Assembly (NCBI GenBank): GCA_951230915.1
Contig: OX579639.1
Span: 3,906,001-3,970,000, forward strand
DNA: 64,000 bases
Direction: 5' to 3'
Source of the DNA: Antitrichia curtipendula
Lineage: Eukaryota; Streptophyta; Bryopsida; Hypnales; Leucodontaceae
Shown in pieces: positions 21,278-33,032 of the stretch (the stretch's first letter is position 1; each line of letters opens with the position of its first letter). A program made the position numbers and the translations under genes. The notes below the pieces were generated by a model that had not been told where the DNA came from, ran no database searches, and was given only the letters and a program-made list of their open reading frames with translations.

Positions 21278-24002
21278 TTCTGAAACCTATTTCTAGCGAT
21301 CTTTGCCTTCAATACAGCATCGGGCGCTAGCTTCCACGACACATAGCAAATTCGTACACCAGCACTTGCGCGGTGGTGACCATCACCGCTCGATCGCTAA
21401 CTAATCAAACCAGATGGACAATTGAATGTTTCCCGTCGATCAGAGCTTCTCCATAGCCAGGTCTCTGCACCACTCCGAGCGACGATTGACAACCCAATCT
21501 AAAATCTTTCGCAACCTTCAGTTTAAATTGCCATGAGTCAGAATGCTAATCAAACCCTTCATCTTCCAGCACGCCATGTCCCAGCTAGCTCCTTCGTTCA
21601 ACGCTTGCCCTTCAACCATATCCTGTACAAACACAAAGACTGCTTCCCAAGCACACCTGCAAGAGGAAATTCTCGTGATCCCAAGACGAGTACTTTATGC
21701 TTGTTCCTGTTCACGATCTCCTACCCACCGAAAGATTGTCCGGGCTCTGCACATGTGGGAGAAGTCAACAGAAGTCGCCGCGCTTTGAACATGGAATACC
21801 GACTATTGTAAGAAATTAGTTTGCTTGAACATGCGTGGTACCGACTCCGGGCGGAAGGATCGGTCCCGTGGTGCACCATCAGCAAACCGTTCCATGGATC
21901 TAGCTAGGCGAATAATCAATGCATGCATTCGCAGTTTCTTCAACGATCCAACTTCTCTTACTTCGAAGAAACTTTTGACTCACATGGAATGGCTAGCAGG
22001 GTAGTCTGCAATGTGCATCTAAACTGGTAAACTTCAGAACTCTCACTCTTTGAGCCTTCACACCCTTGGAAGGAGAAGCAGGAAGAGAACCTCATCACTA
22101 CCCTAAAGCTTAAAGCTTGTCATGATTCAACTGAGTTCGAAATTGATTACCCTCCAATTTCTGACAAAAGAAGAAGAGCAGTGGCTGGATCTGTGAATGA
22201 ATGGAGCTGGTTGGGGCAGTAGAACCACTCAACCCAATTCAATCATTGCGCCTCCGTCACAGTAACAGCGTGCACTGATTTTAGAATTGCAAGAATTTGC
22301 TTGGCCAAGGAATGTTCGCACTTGCTGTTAAAGAGTGTTGTTTTTGAGGGTCTTAGGAAGAAAGTCAGATCGACTGCTGATCAAGTGTGTTTTTTCTATG
22401 AAAAAAAGAGCATGGTCTTATAGTTATCTCCAATGAAGCAATTTTTATTTTTTTTCCAAAATTTAACTGCAGAGATGTTTAAAGAGTTTGCTTATTTGCT
22501 ATTGCACAGGAATTGTGAGATTATAACAAGAGAAATGAGTATGTATCCTATTTTTAGTATGTTGCCCTCCTTACAATGTTTGAGAAATTTGCGTCTTCCA
22601 AAAACCTTAAGTTCAAATGAAGAGCTATCAAACTCATTACACAATTTACCTTGCAATTGTGAAAATACACTTTTTTTTATAAGTAGAAATTGCAAATAAC
22701 TCCAAATCAGCACTTGCATGTTTAAGTTTTTAATAGTGAAAATCCTGAAAATGCTTTACTCTTTCCATTGGAATCATTTTCAAAGCAAATGGATAAGTAC
22801 AATTTTTTAGATCTCAAATCAAGTGAAGTTGACAAGCTTTGTTCAAAGCCGGAAAATCAAATAAAATTGGCAAGCTTTACTCTCAGTCCACTAATGGTAG
22901 ATATATGCCGTTGAGAACCTCTCAAAAATCAAATATTTATTTTTTTCAATGAAAAATAAAAGCTTCCAATTGTTCACCGTACCTTCAATACTGCCCATAA
23001 CATTTTTTAGAACAGTCAAAGCAATTTAACCATCTACTTACAAACAGTTAAAGGAACATAAAATTTTTGGGAGTTAGGGATTAATATACTAGTTCACAAT
23101 ATATTGAAGACTGAAATCAATATAATGCATATAATGTGATCTACACAATGTGAATTCATCCACCTTCATTCGTTTCATCTTCTTTCATCCAACATTCATC
23201 TAAATTTCATTTAATTGATGTGAGGGAATCTTGTACAAATTCAATTAACTTGAGTAGTGCCATTACAGGAAATTTGAGGCCTCTAAATGATTGCGAGTTA
23301 TTTTGCGTTCCCGCAATGTTCCCAAATTGCGGGAATGCAAGATAACTATTGGTTGATGTGGCCGGCACTGTGCCACGTCATTTTCGTGATTGTTTTGTTT
23401 TGCTCAAAATGATATTTGGGGGAAAAAAAATTTGAAAAAAAATTTCTTGACAACCATACCAACTGTTCAAAGGTTCAGGACAGATGAGGGAACGAGCCTG
23501 AAACGGCCCTCCGCAGCCCTCAAATGTCTTGTAATGATCCATCTCTTCATCTCAAGTCATTGCTTAATATTTGGGATCAAGGCTTTTATTTTCATATAGT
23601 ATTTATTGCACTTCTAGCAAAACACATTTTAGTTGTTTTCAAAATGGACTATGGAATGTTTAGGAATTAAGTCACTCTTGCCTTAAAAACATAGTAGCTA
23701 GGTGCTTTTTAGTTTGTTGTTATAGTCAAACACAAGCGATAAATTACAAAAGTCTTCATTTAAAATATGATTAGGATGTTTTCTTTAATAATGCTAGGAT
23801 TGCCAATAAAAAGATGGCAAACCTTGAAAAGTTAGTAGGTTTCTCCCATCAAAATATCCGAAAGCTCTAATATGCTTTCTTTCCAACTTTTCATTAGAAA
23901 AATCCAAGATTTAAAAAATCATTGGAGATTTTTTGTTGAAAAGTTGGATACTACAAGTGACCACATCTTATGGAAAGATAACAATTTCAAATTGACATCT
24001 TA
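21278..24002. other. Upstream region of GT14 gene and intergenic sequence
   Basis: The first ~250 bases (to ~21530) are balanced in composition and are the likely GT14 promoter/5'UTR, though no clear TATA box stands out. Short frames at 21533-21811 are Cys/Pro-rich in two overlapping frames and are not convincing. From ~22000 the sequence becomes AT-rich, with no gene. Confidence 0.4.
23297..23346. repeat. Small inverted repeat (21-bp arms, 8-bp loop)
   Basis: GTTATTTTGCGTTCCCGCAA(T) pairs with ATTGCGGGAATGCAAGATAA(C), with two mismatches, around GTTCCCAA. It would form a stable hairpin. It could be a decayed foldback element or a chance palindrome; no flanking gene suggests a terminator role. 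Confidence 0.6.
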
Positions 24003-24927
24003 TCAACCCCTAAAGGACCAATATGCGTTTTTTGGCAGTATAGAAATTTTGGGCAAGTACGTGTGACTAGGGCTTTCCATATTTTTGGCTGAAATTTTAA
24101 TAGAAGTTGGGCGCAAGGAGTATCTTTCATATGCAACAAATTTCATGACATTTGGAAATGTGAGTCAAAAGTTATGGCCTGTTATGTTACTGTTTATCGT
24201 AACTGGGCAGTTCGGGCAGATTAGAAAAAATCACTTTTTTCAAAAACCAAAATTTGAAATTGATTTTCTTGAGTTATATGTCAGTGGAAAGCTTTGAATC
24301 ATTCCATTTTGACCAATAAAAGTTATGAGGCTTTTTTGTTTGCGGGCAATGATGGATTCTCTACTCTAAAATAAACTTTGAAGTCCTTTATCTTACTCAA
24401 TTTTCAATACTTTTGGAAAAAAAAAATCATAAGATGTAAACTATATATTACAACATTTCGACCATTGGGATTGGCATTTTTCAATTTCATAATTAAATTC
24501 TTAAGAATTTAGTATTTTGAATCATTCTCTACTAATGTCTACTTACTATTTTTTTCCTGTATGTTGTGCAAGTCTAAAGGATGTGAAATTTTTCAAGCAT
24601 GTAGCCAACTTTCATTGAGTAATGAATCCAAAATTTTACCACCATTTTGGACATTTTTCCATACAAATGTGACCTTGTGAAGTGCAGCTGCCCGGTTTTT
24701 TGCAGGAAAAAAAAAAGGGGTTTTGTCAATTCAAATGCTTATAACTTGCAATCTACATGGTGGAAATTTCTGAAATTTTTTCTACATCTTCTCAAACTAG
24801 TGTACTACAAGATCTTATGGTTACATGTGTCAAAAAAAGTTTTTTCAAAAATTTGGTACTTATTCTAAAAAATGGCAATTTTTGAGCGTTTTCAATAAAA
24901 ACATAGTCATGGAACTTTAGGGGTTAA
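24003..24927 (-). mobile_element. TTAA-type non-autonomous element, copy 4
   Basis: Left end TCAACCCCTAAAGGACCAAT and right end CATGGAACTTTAGGGGTTAA are near-perfect inverted versions of each other; length about 925 bases. Same orientation as copy 3. The shared internal block is at 24285-24330 (GGAAAGCTTTGAATCATTCC, then ATTTTGACCAATAAAAGTTA). A 70-residue frame at 24085 has no counterpart in the other copies and is not a gene. Confidence 0.65.
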
Positions 24928-26329
24928 GTACTATGAAATAACAATTGGTGCTTGTATATTGTTTGTAACTTCACACAATGTATTCAATTAGTTGCATTTC
25001 TTTCCTTGAGGATCTAATTTGTATTTTATTTATAATGTGACTATAGAAGATTCCCCCATAAATTGCGTTCAATTAGTTGCAATTCTTTCCTTAAGGATCT
25101 AATTTGGGCCGGTTTAACTTATCATGTGACTATAAAAAATCCCCCCCTAAACTATTGTGAACTAGTTTTTTTTTTTATTCATATTTTACTTTATCATTTG
25201 ATTTTACAAGTTTTTTTAAATTTTAACATGACAGTAGGCTAGTAGCTCAAATTCCTTTTTGATAGTGTACTTGAAGCAAAACTTGTATTGAAAAGGATAT
25301 GAAGATCACACCAATTGTTCATCTCCACTATATTGAAAAGGATACAAAGACCATCTCAAATGTTCATCCCGATCCTTACTATTTATCAATAATTTATCAA
25401 CTATTTCAACTTTATAGTTAAAGGATTCATATTAAAATTGTATCAAAATATTTTCTTGGTATCTTTTTGAAACTCAAATGGCATGATAATGGAATAATTT
25501 TTTTAAAATGATAATTTTAAATTTGGAAAAAAATTTGAAAAAGTAAAAAATTCAATTGAATCAGCATACAAGTCTAGTTTGGATTTTAAAACATTGAACT
25601 TGCAATTGCAATGATTCTTTGCATTTTTTATATCTTATTTGGCATTGGAATAGGTAATGAACTGAAGAGCTTCATTTATAGATCAAAATTAAATAAGAAA
25701 AAACTGAATAATTTGAAGGCAACAATTGAGGTTGAGTGATGTTTATTGAATCCAATCTTTTGATGTAGAGACCTTTACACACTAACCCCTAATAGATATT
25801 TGGAATGATTCACCTTTGTGTTGAACGTAGAATATACAATTGAAAACACATATTATTATAAAATTTGGATTCCAAGATATAAAACTTGCAATTGCAATAA
25901 TTCTTTGATTTTTATAATTAAAAATGAAATAGAAACAAAAAATTATAATCTTTATATACATACATACATACATATACATACATACAATTTAATGAATATC
26001 AAAAATGGCTATTTTGAAGTTCTAATCAAATTTGACAAAGGCACCTCCAATTGTTAAATGCGGAAACCTTCAATATATATGATTTGACTTCTTTTTTAGT
26101 TTTAAGTCCTTTTGTTTTGTTACTAATTTTACAAATCAATATATTTTAGTTTGAATTTTCTTACATCCTTCATAAATTTTAGTTTATTTCTTAAATTAAA
26201 TATACTACTCAAGTTAAATTCAAGTAGTGCAAGAATTTGAATAGGATCCCCTCACACCAATTGAATGAAATTTGGATGACAATAGTCTAATTAGGGTGAA
26301 CAATTGGATGAGATTTAGATGCCAGTTGG
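24928..26329. other. AT-rich intergenic sequence
   Basis: Contains two diverged direct copies of a segment near 24970 and 25065 (GTTCAATTAGTTGCAATTCT, then TTCCTTAAGGATCTAATTTG) and a short (CATA)n tract at 25958-25985. No gene is supported. Confidence 0.4.
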
Positions 26330-27639
26330 ATGGAAATGGACGTAAAGTGTGAGCCCGTCCGGACACTGCAAGCGACAGTTCATACCAACCGTGGATCTGA
26401 AGGTCAGGGCCTTCGCATCGAAGCTGCGGGCGCTCGTTCAGCTGGTGAATCTCCGCGACTTGGGTCGATAAGGGTGAAGAGCCTCCAAGACCTCCAGGAA
26501 GAAGGATCGCACGCCTTCCACATTCTTCCGAGCTTGTTTGCTGGGTGACAGGATTTCAGGTTCCAAAGCAGCAGGATCAGAGACAGAATCAGAGACAGAA
26601 TCAGAGACAGAATCAGAGACTGAGACAGAGACAGAGGCAGAGACAGAATCAGAGACAGAATCAGAGACTGAGACAGAGACAGAGGCAGAGACAGAGGCAG
26701 GAGCAGGTGATGGTGAAGCGGAGCGCCGCTGAGCCTCTGGTGCGTGAATTCCAATTGCTTGGACCGGTGGATTTCGTTTTCTGGCCAGGGGAAGCATTTT
26801 AGGGTCTTGCTTTGTTGATGTGGAGGTTCGGAGTTGGGGTAGTTGTGGATTGAGTCTGGCTGTGGTGTTGTCATCTTCGCAACGGGAAGGGTGCGGCAAT
26901 TGTTTTGGAGGGATTTGGAATGGTCTGTGAGATTGGGGAAGGGTTTCTGTTTGGTGTTTGTTTTCGGTTGTGAGAATGGAATTGCGATTGGAAGAATTTA
27001 GTTGCGTGGAGATTAGCAAGCAATTAACGTTGCGTCGGAGTTTGTGGCTCTTAATTTTCAATTGATCGTGTGACTGATTGGAACGGATTTCTATTGTCTT
27101 AGAATGATTCTGAGTTCCAGTTGCGCCTTGAGCATTCTGGCTTCATTGAGATGGTGCTACAGATCACTTGAATTTCTTCAAGGGCCTAATTATTATTTAT
27201 TGGGGTCTCTATGATTAGGGTACAGAGGTTAGAAGTGAATATGAGCTAGTGAAATATTTTACCGAAAATTGGACACGTGATGAACTGAAGATTAGGCTTA
27301 CTTGCTGCTACCTGTGGATGCCATGCTCTAATGACCAGCTCCCATGCTCTAATGACTAGCTCCTCGGGGACATGATATGTTTATTAAAACTCTGACTTTA
27401 GTGGCGCTGCAAGTAGGGGTCGTGTGGTTTTGTTGACCTAATTCTAGCAAACCTCCTTGTTTTTTTTTTGGCACAGGTGACGACTTCTTCCGACGGCCCT
27501 GGGAGATGAAGAATTTTGGGGGCTTGAGTGGTTTTCAAACTCAGACATCTGATGATCTGGTCCCGCACACATGCTGGGATATGATTCTCCGTTAGTCGGT
27601 GAAACAATTTCCTGGTTCAGAGCAAAACATTCCCTCTGA
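26330..27639 (+). other. Probable leader/promoter region of NADK2
   Basis: Composition rises in GC at about 26330, as expected near a plant gene start. Acceptor-like sites lie just upstream of the coding region (TTTTTTTTTTGGCACAG at ~27475, and CTGGTTCAG at ~27620), so a 5'UTR intron is possible. A 207-codon minus-strand frame (27061..26438) crosses the AGACAGAATC repeat and is Ser/Val-repetitive there; it is not treated as a gene. Confidence 0.35.
26575..26705 (+). repeat. Imperfect (AGACAGAATC / AGACAGAGGC)n repeat
   Basis: About 130 bases built from 6-bp CAGAGA-type steps in which blocks of CAGAGACAGAAT alternate with GAGACAGAGG. A ~60-base higher-order block appears twice. It is open in several frames (Glu/Thr/Ser or Gln/Arg on plus, Ser/Val/Asp on minus), explaining the overlapping frames there. 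Confidence 0.85.
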
Positions 27640-30579
27640 ATGGAAATAGGGTGCAGCACTCTTGACATCTGCCTGTCATGTTGTAGTGAACGGCGGATCA
27701 TGGCAACAACAGGGTTCAACACCGTTCTTGGCTCACCCCAGAAGAGTTTCTCTCGGAGAGTCTGGAAATTGGGTTGCAACCGACATGTTGGGAAGGGTGG
27801 AGTTGGGGTGTTGCGACGTGTGGTTCTTGACTCCCTATCATGTAAGATTGGTCCAGCGCCAAGGAGGAGATGGCAAGTGAACGCTAGTTTCAGCGACATG
27901 GTGTCAGCCGAATGGACACCGTCATTGTCCATTGAAGAAGTTGTGCAGCTGCAAGCCCAAGAGGAGGAATCCAGTTTCTTTCGGAATGGACCACCCCCTG
28001 GAGACCTTGCAGAAGTGGAAGCCTATTGCCGCATTCACAGGTTGACGGAAGTCTTGCACGTGGCTGTGATGACCTCGCTTCGCACGGTGTCGATGGGCTA
28101 TGCAAGCGATCGAGATATTCCTGTTTTGGAGGAGAAAGTTGTGGCTGGTCTTGCTCGCATGGGGGCTGTGCTGCAGCAGGGCCGTGGGGAGGTTGTTGGA
28201 AGCCGACATCTTGTCAATATAGTGAATTCTGCTGAACAAGTTCCTCCGTTGGCACGAATGCGGGCGGAGCTCAAGGAGGCTTGTGAATCCTTTCAAAAGG
28301 CCCTGGAAACGTGTTTATACCCATCGCTCATTCCCGAAAGTATTTACAGGCCGTTGCAACGACTGCATAACATATGTCTAGATGCTGGATTTCCAAGAAC
28401 GCCAGGCTCTCCTAGTCACGCTGACATTCCCAACCTTGCTTCCGTCAAACTGCGTCCTTTCCAAAATGGCAATGGGGACGACGAGATTGCGTTCTGGCGA
28501 GGGGGTCAAGTCACCGAGGAGGGTGTGGAATGGCTCCTGAAGGAAGGGTTCAAGGTGGTGGTCGACATGCGATATGAACAGTCGGGTAGTCCATTTGCGC
28601 AGTCGATGCTGGAAACTGCCGAAAAGACCAAGAAGCTGAGGATCATCAAGTTACCTGTTCCGTTTCGGACGGCTCCCACTGCAGAGCAAGTGGAGGCGTT
28701 TGCGAAACTGGTAGCGGATCCTGAGAATAAGCCTCTTTATCTACACAGTCAGGGTGGAATTGGGCGTGCTTGTGCTATGGTGTCGAGGTGGCGTGAATTT
28801 GTCCTCCAGGAAGGGACGCGTTCGACGAAGAGCTTGTCACCAAGCAGTGAAGATGATGTCAATGAGAGTGGAGGGGCAGCTGTGTATTCTGCTGCAGCAG
28901 TTGATGAGTACGCCTCTGATACCAGCGGTTCTGATAAGAGCGTTACTACTGAAATGGACGTATCTTCGAGTGGTGAAGATTCAGGTGCGGACGAAGACAA
29001 TGATAATCGGCAAATGATTAGGGCAGTTAGAAGCTCCTTCGAAGCGCAACGACCTGGTCCAGATGTGTTCAGTAAAAACTCAATGTCGCAATTCATGAGG
29101 CGACCAAAGACGACTCCTCAGGAAACCGGGCCAATCGTTGGAATAGACGATTTAGCTAAGACTACAGCAAGGAGGGACCGAATGGGTTTGATTTCCGGGC
29201 CGGCTGGGTTTTGGGGATTAGCTGGTCCAGGTATTCCTCGGGCAGCTCCGAGTGCCGCCGTGAAGCCGAGTGAGAATGGGAGGCTCAACCAACAAACTGG
29301 CGCAGAGAATGATCGAACTGGTGAAAAAATAAGAAATGGGAATAATACAAATGGCGCCGTGACGGCTGACGCAGAAACTCTCTCGAGTGATGAGCAATCA
29401 AGGAATGGCACATTGTTCAGAGTTGACTCTGGCGAGAGCCAAGGACGATCTGAAGACAATACGCCTGTAGTGGAGGGAGATATGTGCGCAAGTACGACAG
29501 GCGTTGTGAGGGTTCAATCCAGACGCAAAGCCGAGATGTACTTAGTCCGAACTGACGGGTTCTCTTGTACCCGGGAGCGAGTAAAAGAGTCCACTCTCGC
29601 ATTCTCGCATCCCAGCACGCAACAGCAAATGCTCATGTGGAAAACCGCACCGAAAACCGTGTTGTTACTGAAGAAACTGGGGAATGAGCTGCTGGACCAG
29701 GCCCAAATTGTGGCGTCTTACTTGTTTCACCAGGAAGGTATGAACGTGGTGGTGGAACCTGACGTGCACGATGAGTTTGCCAGGCTTCCGGGCTATGGCT
29801 TCGTGCAGACATTCTACAACCAGGACACCAGTGAGCTACACGAGATGGTGGACTTTGTGGTGTGTCTGGGCGGGGATGGAGTGATTCTACATGCCTCCAA
29901 TCTGTTCCGCGAGGCTGTACCTCCTGTTATTTCTTTCAACTTGGGCTCACTCGGGTTTCTGACAGCGCATCCCTTCGAGGTTTTTAAGATGGACTTGGGA
30001 TCTATCATTCATGGAAGTGGCGTTTATATCACGCTGCGCATGAGACTCCGGTGTGAGCTCTTTCGGAATGGAGAACCCATTCCTGGGAAGGTGTTTGAAG
30101 TGCTCAACGAAGTGGTGGTGGACCGGGGATCCAACCCTTACCTCTGCAAGATCGAGTGCTATGAACGCTCTCGGCTCATCACGAAGGTGCAAGCGGATGG
30201 AGTTATCGTGGCCACTCCCACTGGCAGTACTGCATACTCCACAGCAGCAGGAGGCTCTATGGTGCACCCAAACGTACCTTGCATGCTGTTTACTCCCATT
30301 TGCCCTCATTCGCTGTCCTTCCGGCCTGTCGTTCTACCCGACTCTGCGCTGCTGGAGCTGAAGGTCCCTGACGCAGCACGAAGCAACGCCTGGGTGTCCT
30401 TCGACGGCAAGAAAAGGCAGCAGTTGTGCAAAGGCGAGTCCATGCGAATCTCCATGAGTGAGTTCCCCATGCCCACTGTGAATAAACATGACCAAACCGA
30501 GGACTGGTTTGGTAGTTTGTCTCGCTGCTTTGGCTGGAACCAACGAATTGAGCAGCGGTCAATCTCGTTTTACCAGTGA
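27640..30579 (+). CDS. NADK2: NAD kinase 2, chloroplast type (intronless)
   Basis: A 979-residue protein, close to the ~985 of Arabidopsis NADK2. The enzyme phosphorylates NAD(+) with ATP to make NADP(+), the photosynthetic electron acceptor, in the chloroplast stroma. ATG 27640 or ATG 27700 (residue 21, context ATCATGGCAACA) may start it; MATTGFNTVLGSPQKSFSRR from the second ATG looks like a transit peptide. The plant-specific front half includes a phosphatase-like fold (FWRGGQVTEEGVEWLL, then LYLHSQGGIGRACAMVSRWR at ~367-386, whose loop lacks the catalytic Cys). A low-complexity linker spans ~400-640. The kinase domain (~665-979) has CLGGDGVILHASNLF (GGDG at 744-747), NLGSLGFLTAH, NEVVVDRG and DGVIVATPTGSTAYSTAAGG. 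No intron interrupts 2.9 kb, unlike the multi-exon gene of seed plants. Confidence 0.95.
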   Translation: MEIGCSTLDICLSCCSERRIMATTGFNTVLGSPQKSFSRRVWKLGCNRHVGKGGVGVLRRVVLDSLSCKIGPAPRRRWQVNASFSDMVSAEWTPSLSIEEVVQLQAQEEESSFFRNGPPPGDLAEVEAYCRIHRLTEVLHVAVMTSLRTVSMGYASDRDIPVLEEKVVAGLARMGAVLQQGRGEVVGSRHLVNIVNSAEQVPPLARMRAELKEACESFQKALETCLYPSLIPESIYRPLQRLHNICLDAGFPRTPGSPSHADIPNLASVKLRPFQNGNGDDEIAFWRGGQVTEEGVEWLLKEGFKVVVDMRYEQSGSPFAQSMLETAEKTKKLRIIKLPVPFRTAPTAEQVEAFAKLVADPENKPLYLHSQGGIGRACAMVSRWREFVLQEGTRSTKSLSPSSEDDVNESGGAAVYSAAAVDEYASDTSGSDKSVTTEMDVSSSGEDSGADEDNDNRQMIRAVRSSFEAQRPGPDVFSKNSMSQFMRRPKTTPQETGPIVGIDDLAKTTARRDRMGLISGPAGFWGLAGPGIPRAAPSAAVKPSENGRLNQQTGAENDRTGEKIRNGNNTNGAVTADAETLSSDEQSRNGTLFRVDSGESQGRSEDNTPVVEGDMCASTTGVVRVQSRRKAEMYLVRTDGFSCTRERVKESTLAFSHPSTQQQMLMWKTAPKTVLLLKKLGNELLDQAQIVASYLFHQEGMNVVVEPDVHDEFARLPGYGFVQTFYNQDTSELHEMVDFVVCLGGDGVILHASNLFREAVPPVISFNLGSLGFLTAHPFEVFKMDLGSIIHGSGVYITLRMRLRCELFRNGEPIPGKVFEVLNEVVVDRGSNPYLCKIECYERSRLITKVQADGVIVATPTGSTAYSTAAGGSMVHPNVPCMLFTPICPHSLSFRPVVLPDSALLELKVPDAARSNAWVSFDGKKRQQLCKGESMRISMSEFPMPTVNKHDQTEDWFGSLSRCFGWNQRIEQRSISFYQ

Positions 30580-31461
30580 GGAACTACACTACTTGTACAG
30601 AAATATAACGACTACTCTCAGAATGGTGTCGTCTCGTGTATCAATATCTGCGTTGCTTTGGCAGGCGCAACATAGGTTTTCGAGTTCTTTGTAATGTAGA
30701 TGATAGCTCTTTCTGCTGTGGTTGGCAGGACCCGAAGGATATTCTGTTAGGTCTTGGTTATTGTGATATTTGTTTGTCTATAGTAGCCATCTTTCTTGTT
30801 TCCAGATCTAGCCAGTTCATATTTGGACACCAAGTAAAATAGATTATGGGTCTACCAACCTCATGTAGGACAACTTATGCAGAAATGCTACGATTGATGG
30901 ATATGTGACTCAATTGATTTTTCTGGAGTTTTGTGAAGATGCTTGTCAAGAATTCTCTTTCCTGACGTTCTTGCTTTTCTTCTGCATTTGCGTTTATTAG
31001 TTAGTACCTGTACTGGAAAGTGATGGTACATTGAATGTCTTGCATGCATCTTTATCCTCGACTAGTGCAGGTTGATAATGGGATGGTATATTACTTGGTA
31101 ATATATAAATGTCCACCTTAGATAGGCATAGACTATTTGCTTTGAACTGTTCTGGAAATGCTTCATACGCGCCATTGGGCCTTCAGTGTGGAAGCAGATT
31201 CGTACTAACTTTTGGGAGTCCAAGCTCTTGTTCACAGCAAAGGATTGACAACAGCAGTGGCACCCCAGGGTCGGAATTCATGTCTCAACCCCTAGACCCC
31301 AATGGACAGGACCGCAGGACTGCAAGAACCTTCAAATAGAAGGCTGTGCGATGCACTTCATTGAAATAGGAACAAAATATGACGCACATCACTGAAAACA
31401 AACCCATACATCAATAATTTACAAATATTTGTCTGACAACCGGTACTGCATATTTTGTATA
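30580..31461. other. NADK2 3' flank
   Basis: Likely 3'UTR for the first few hundred bases, then intergenic. No poly-A tract follows the stop codon, so there is no direct trace of an mRNA-derived insertion. A small frame at 31109-31339 is not supported. Confidence 0.4.
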
Positions 31462-31587
31462 GCGTGAGGCATCGCCACTCGGGCATTTCAGCCTGTAACG
31501 GCACCTGCATGAGGCCGAGGGCAGGAGCCCGAGGTCGAGGGCAGGTGCCGTTACAGGCTGAAATGCCCGAGTGGCGATGCGTCACGC
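31462..31587. repeat. Long hairpin: 47-bp inverted repeat, one mismatch, 32-base loop
   Basis: Left arm 31462-31508 (GCGTGAGGCATCGCCACTCG ... GTAACGGCACCTGC) and right arm 31541-31587 pair at 46 of 47 positions around a GA-rich loop. Such a structure is GC-rich in an AT-rich setting. It could be a young foldback MITE or a hairpin-RNA source; no flanking target-site duplication is obvious. Confidence 0.85.
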
Positions 31588-32020
31588 TGCATTAAGCAGT
31601 CGGGCAGCCCGCGCCCGTTGTAATTTGAAAATGTTTCTGGCGCCACAGCCGGAAGCTTCTTAACGCTTCCCTCGGCCATTCGCTCGTCGTCTTGTTCGTC
31701 TTGTTCCCTCAGCCATTCGCTCGGCCATTCGCTCGTTAGATTCTGCATGGTAGCCAAGCTTTTCTTAGCCAAGGTTTTCTTGGTTAAGTTTTTAATGCTG
31801 GCTTTGTTTCAAACATGGTTTATACCACATGTAAGGAGAATTGACTTTTAAAATAAAATCAGCTGCCCTAAAAAAATAACTAGCTGCCCTGAATTGTTGT
31901 TATTGTACTAGGCACTGATTACAGCTCCTGGCGCTGTAACGGAAGCATTACGCTCCGTAATTAGTTGTTTTTTTCTAAAGCACCGGGCGCCAGAGTGCTT
32001 AACGGAGAGTGGGGAGTGTT
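31588..32020. repeat. Palindrome-rich region next to the hairpin
   Basis: GC-rich blocks carry related inverted segments: TCTGGCGCCACAGCCGGAAG near 31637, CTCCTGGCGCTGTAACGGAAG near 31925, GCATTACGCTCCGTAATTAG after it, and GCACCGGGCGCCAGAGTGCT near 31980. A CTCGGCCATTCGCTCG repeat lies at 31672-31735. This looks like one or more decayed foldback elements. Confidence 0.45.
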
Positions 32021-32267
32021 TGAGTCAAAACTTTTGTGAACATGTGGAAACACAAGTACCAACAGTGGCCCTCCTTACAATCTGGGAGGTTCCCTTTCAC
32101 GTGCGAAGCAAACCATTGTGTATCGAATGAAAGGTTTGTAATGAAATACAGTTGATATATTTAGAAACATTCATTTCTACTACCTCAGAAATTTTGGGCA
32201 CATGTGCATAGCAGGTTTCATGTTATTTGCTTGGAAACCCAAATGCATCTTTTCTATGCGTCTTTCC

Positions 32268-32390
32268 CCTTTAAGGTAGAAACACCCAATAGCGTACCTA
32301 TACCTAATCTTTGTTCCTAGATGGACATTAAACTGTCCTTAAACTTCCATTGAATGGTCTTTGACGTGTATCATAAAGTTTTCTCCTCTC
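32268..32390 (+). repeat. Dispersed repeat end, copy 1
   Basis: TTTAAGGTAGAAACACCCAA, then TAGCGTACCT, matches 52107 onward (TTTAAGGTAGAAACACCCAA, then AAGCGTCCCT), and similarity continues loosely (ACTATC/AACTGTCC, CTTCCATT-AATG). Flanking sequences differ, so these are two insertions of one dispersed family whose other end I could not locate. Confidence 0.5.
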
Positions 32391-33032
32391 TTCACTATGA
32401 TTGAATAAATGCTGAATTTGTCAAAATTAAAATTTGGAACCACCTACAGGACGATTTTAGTGGTCTAAGGGACTATAACTTTGAAAATTCACAGAAAATA
32501 CATGCCAAGCCCGAAAGATTTTTTTTTTTTTTTTTTTTTTTTTAAATTCATAATTTTCTCTCACCAATACCACAAAAATATTATTTTTTGAAATGGTGCC
32601 TCCAAGTATCTTGAATTCCTTATTTTGACGGTTTTTGGTGCTTGCACCTTAGGTAGGAGTAAATGTCCAAATTACACCTCTTGGCAAAGGCCTTCAATAA
32701 TAAATTAGTTGTTATCGCCAAGTTGTACAAAGTTTGTGTTGCTTTAGTAGTAAAAAGAACTACCCTGTATTCAAAAAGCCATGTTTAAGGTGACTAACAA
32801 ATAAAGATTATTAAGAGACGCAAGAAAGCTATATAACAATGGAGTTGTGATGTCATTTTAGTACATGCAAAAAAAAATTAAATAAATTACACACTACTAT
32901 GGGTCAATCTCCTTTTAATTTCTTCTCAATTGTATTAATTTGTCAAAATATACCCCAAATTTGTCTAAATATATCCAAAGCATCCACTATCCAATTGCCA
33001 CCCCTCTCTACACATGTAACTTTACACATGCA

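Noticed and set aside
24085..24297. 70-codon frame within TTAA copy 4
   Set aside because: The frame is not preserved in the other four copies.
26404..27061. 207- and 156-codon minus-strand frames with Ser/Val/Asp repeats
   Set aside because: Both cross the AGACAGAATC repeat in different frames and overlap each other; there is no recognisable domain and they lie in the probable NADK2 leader.
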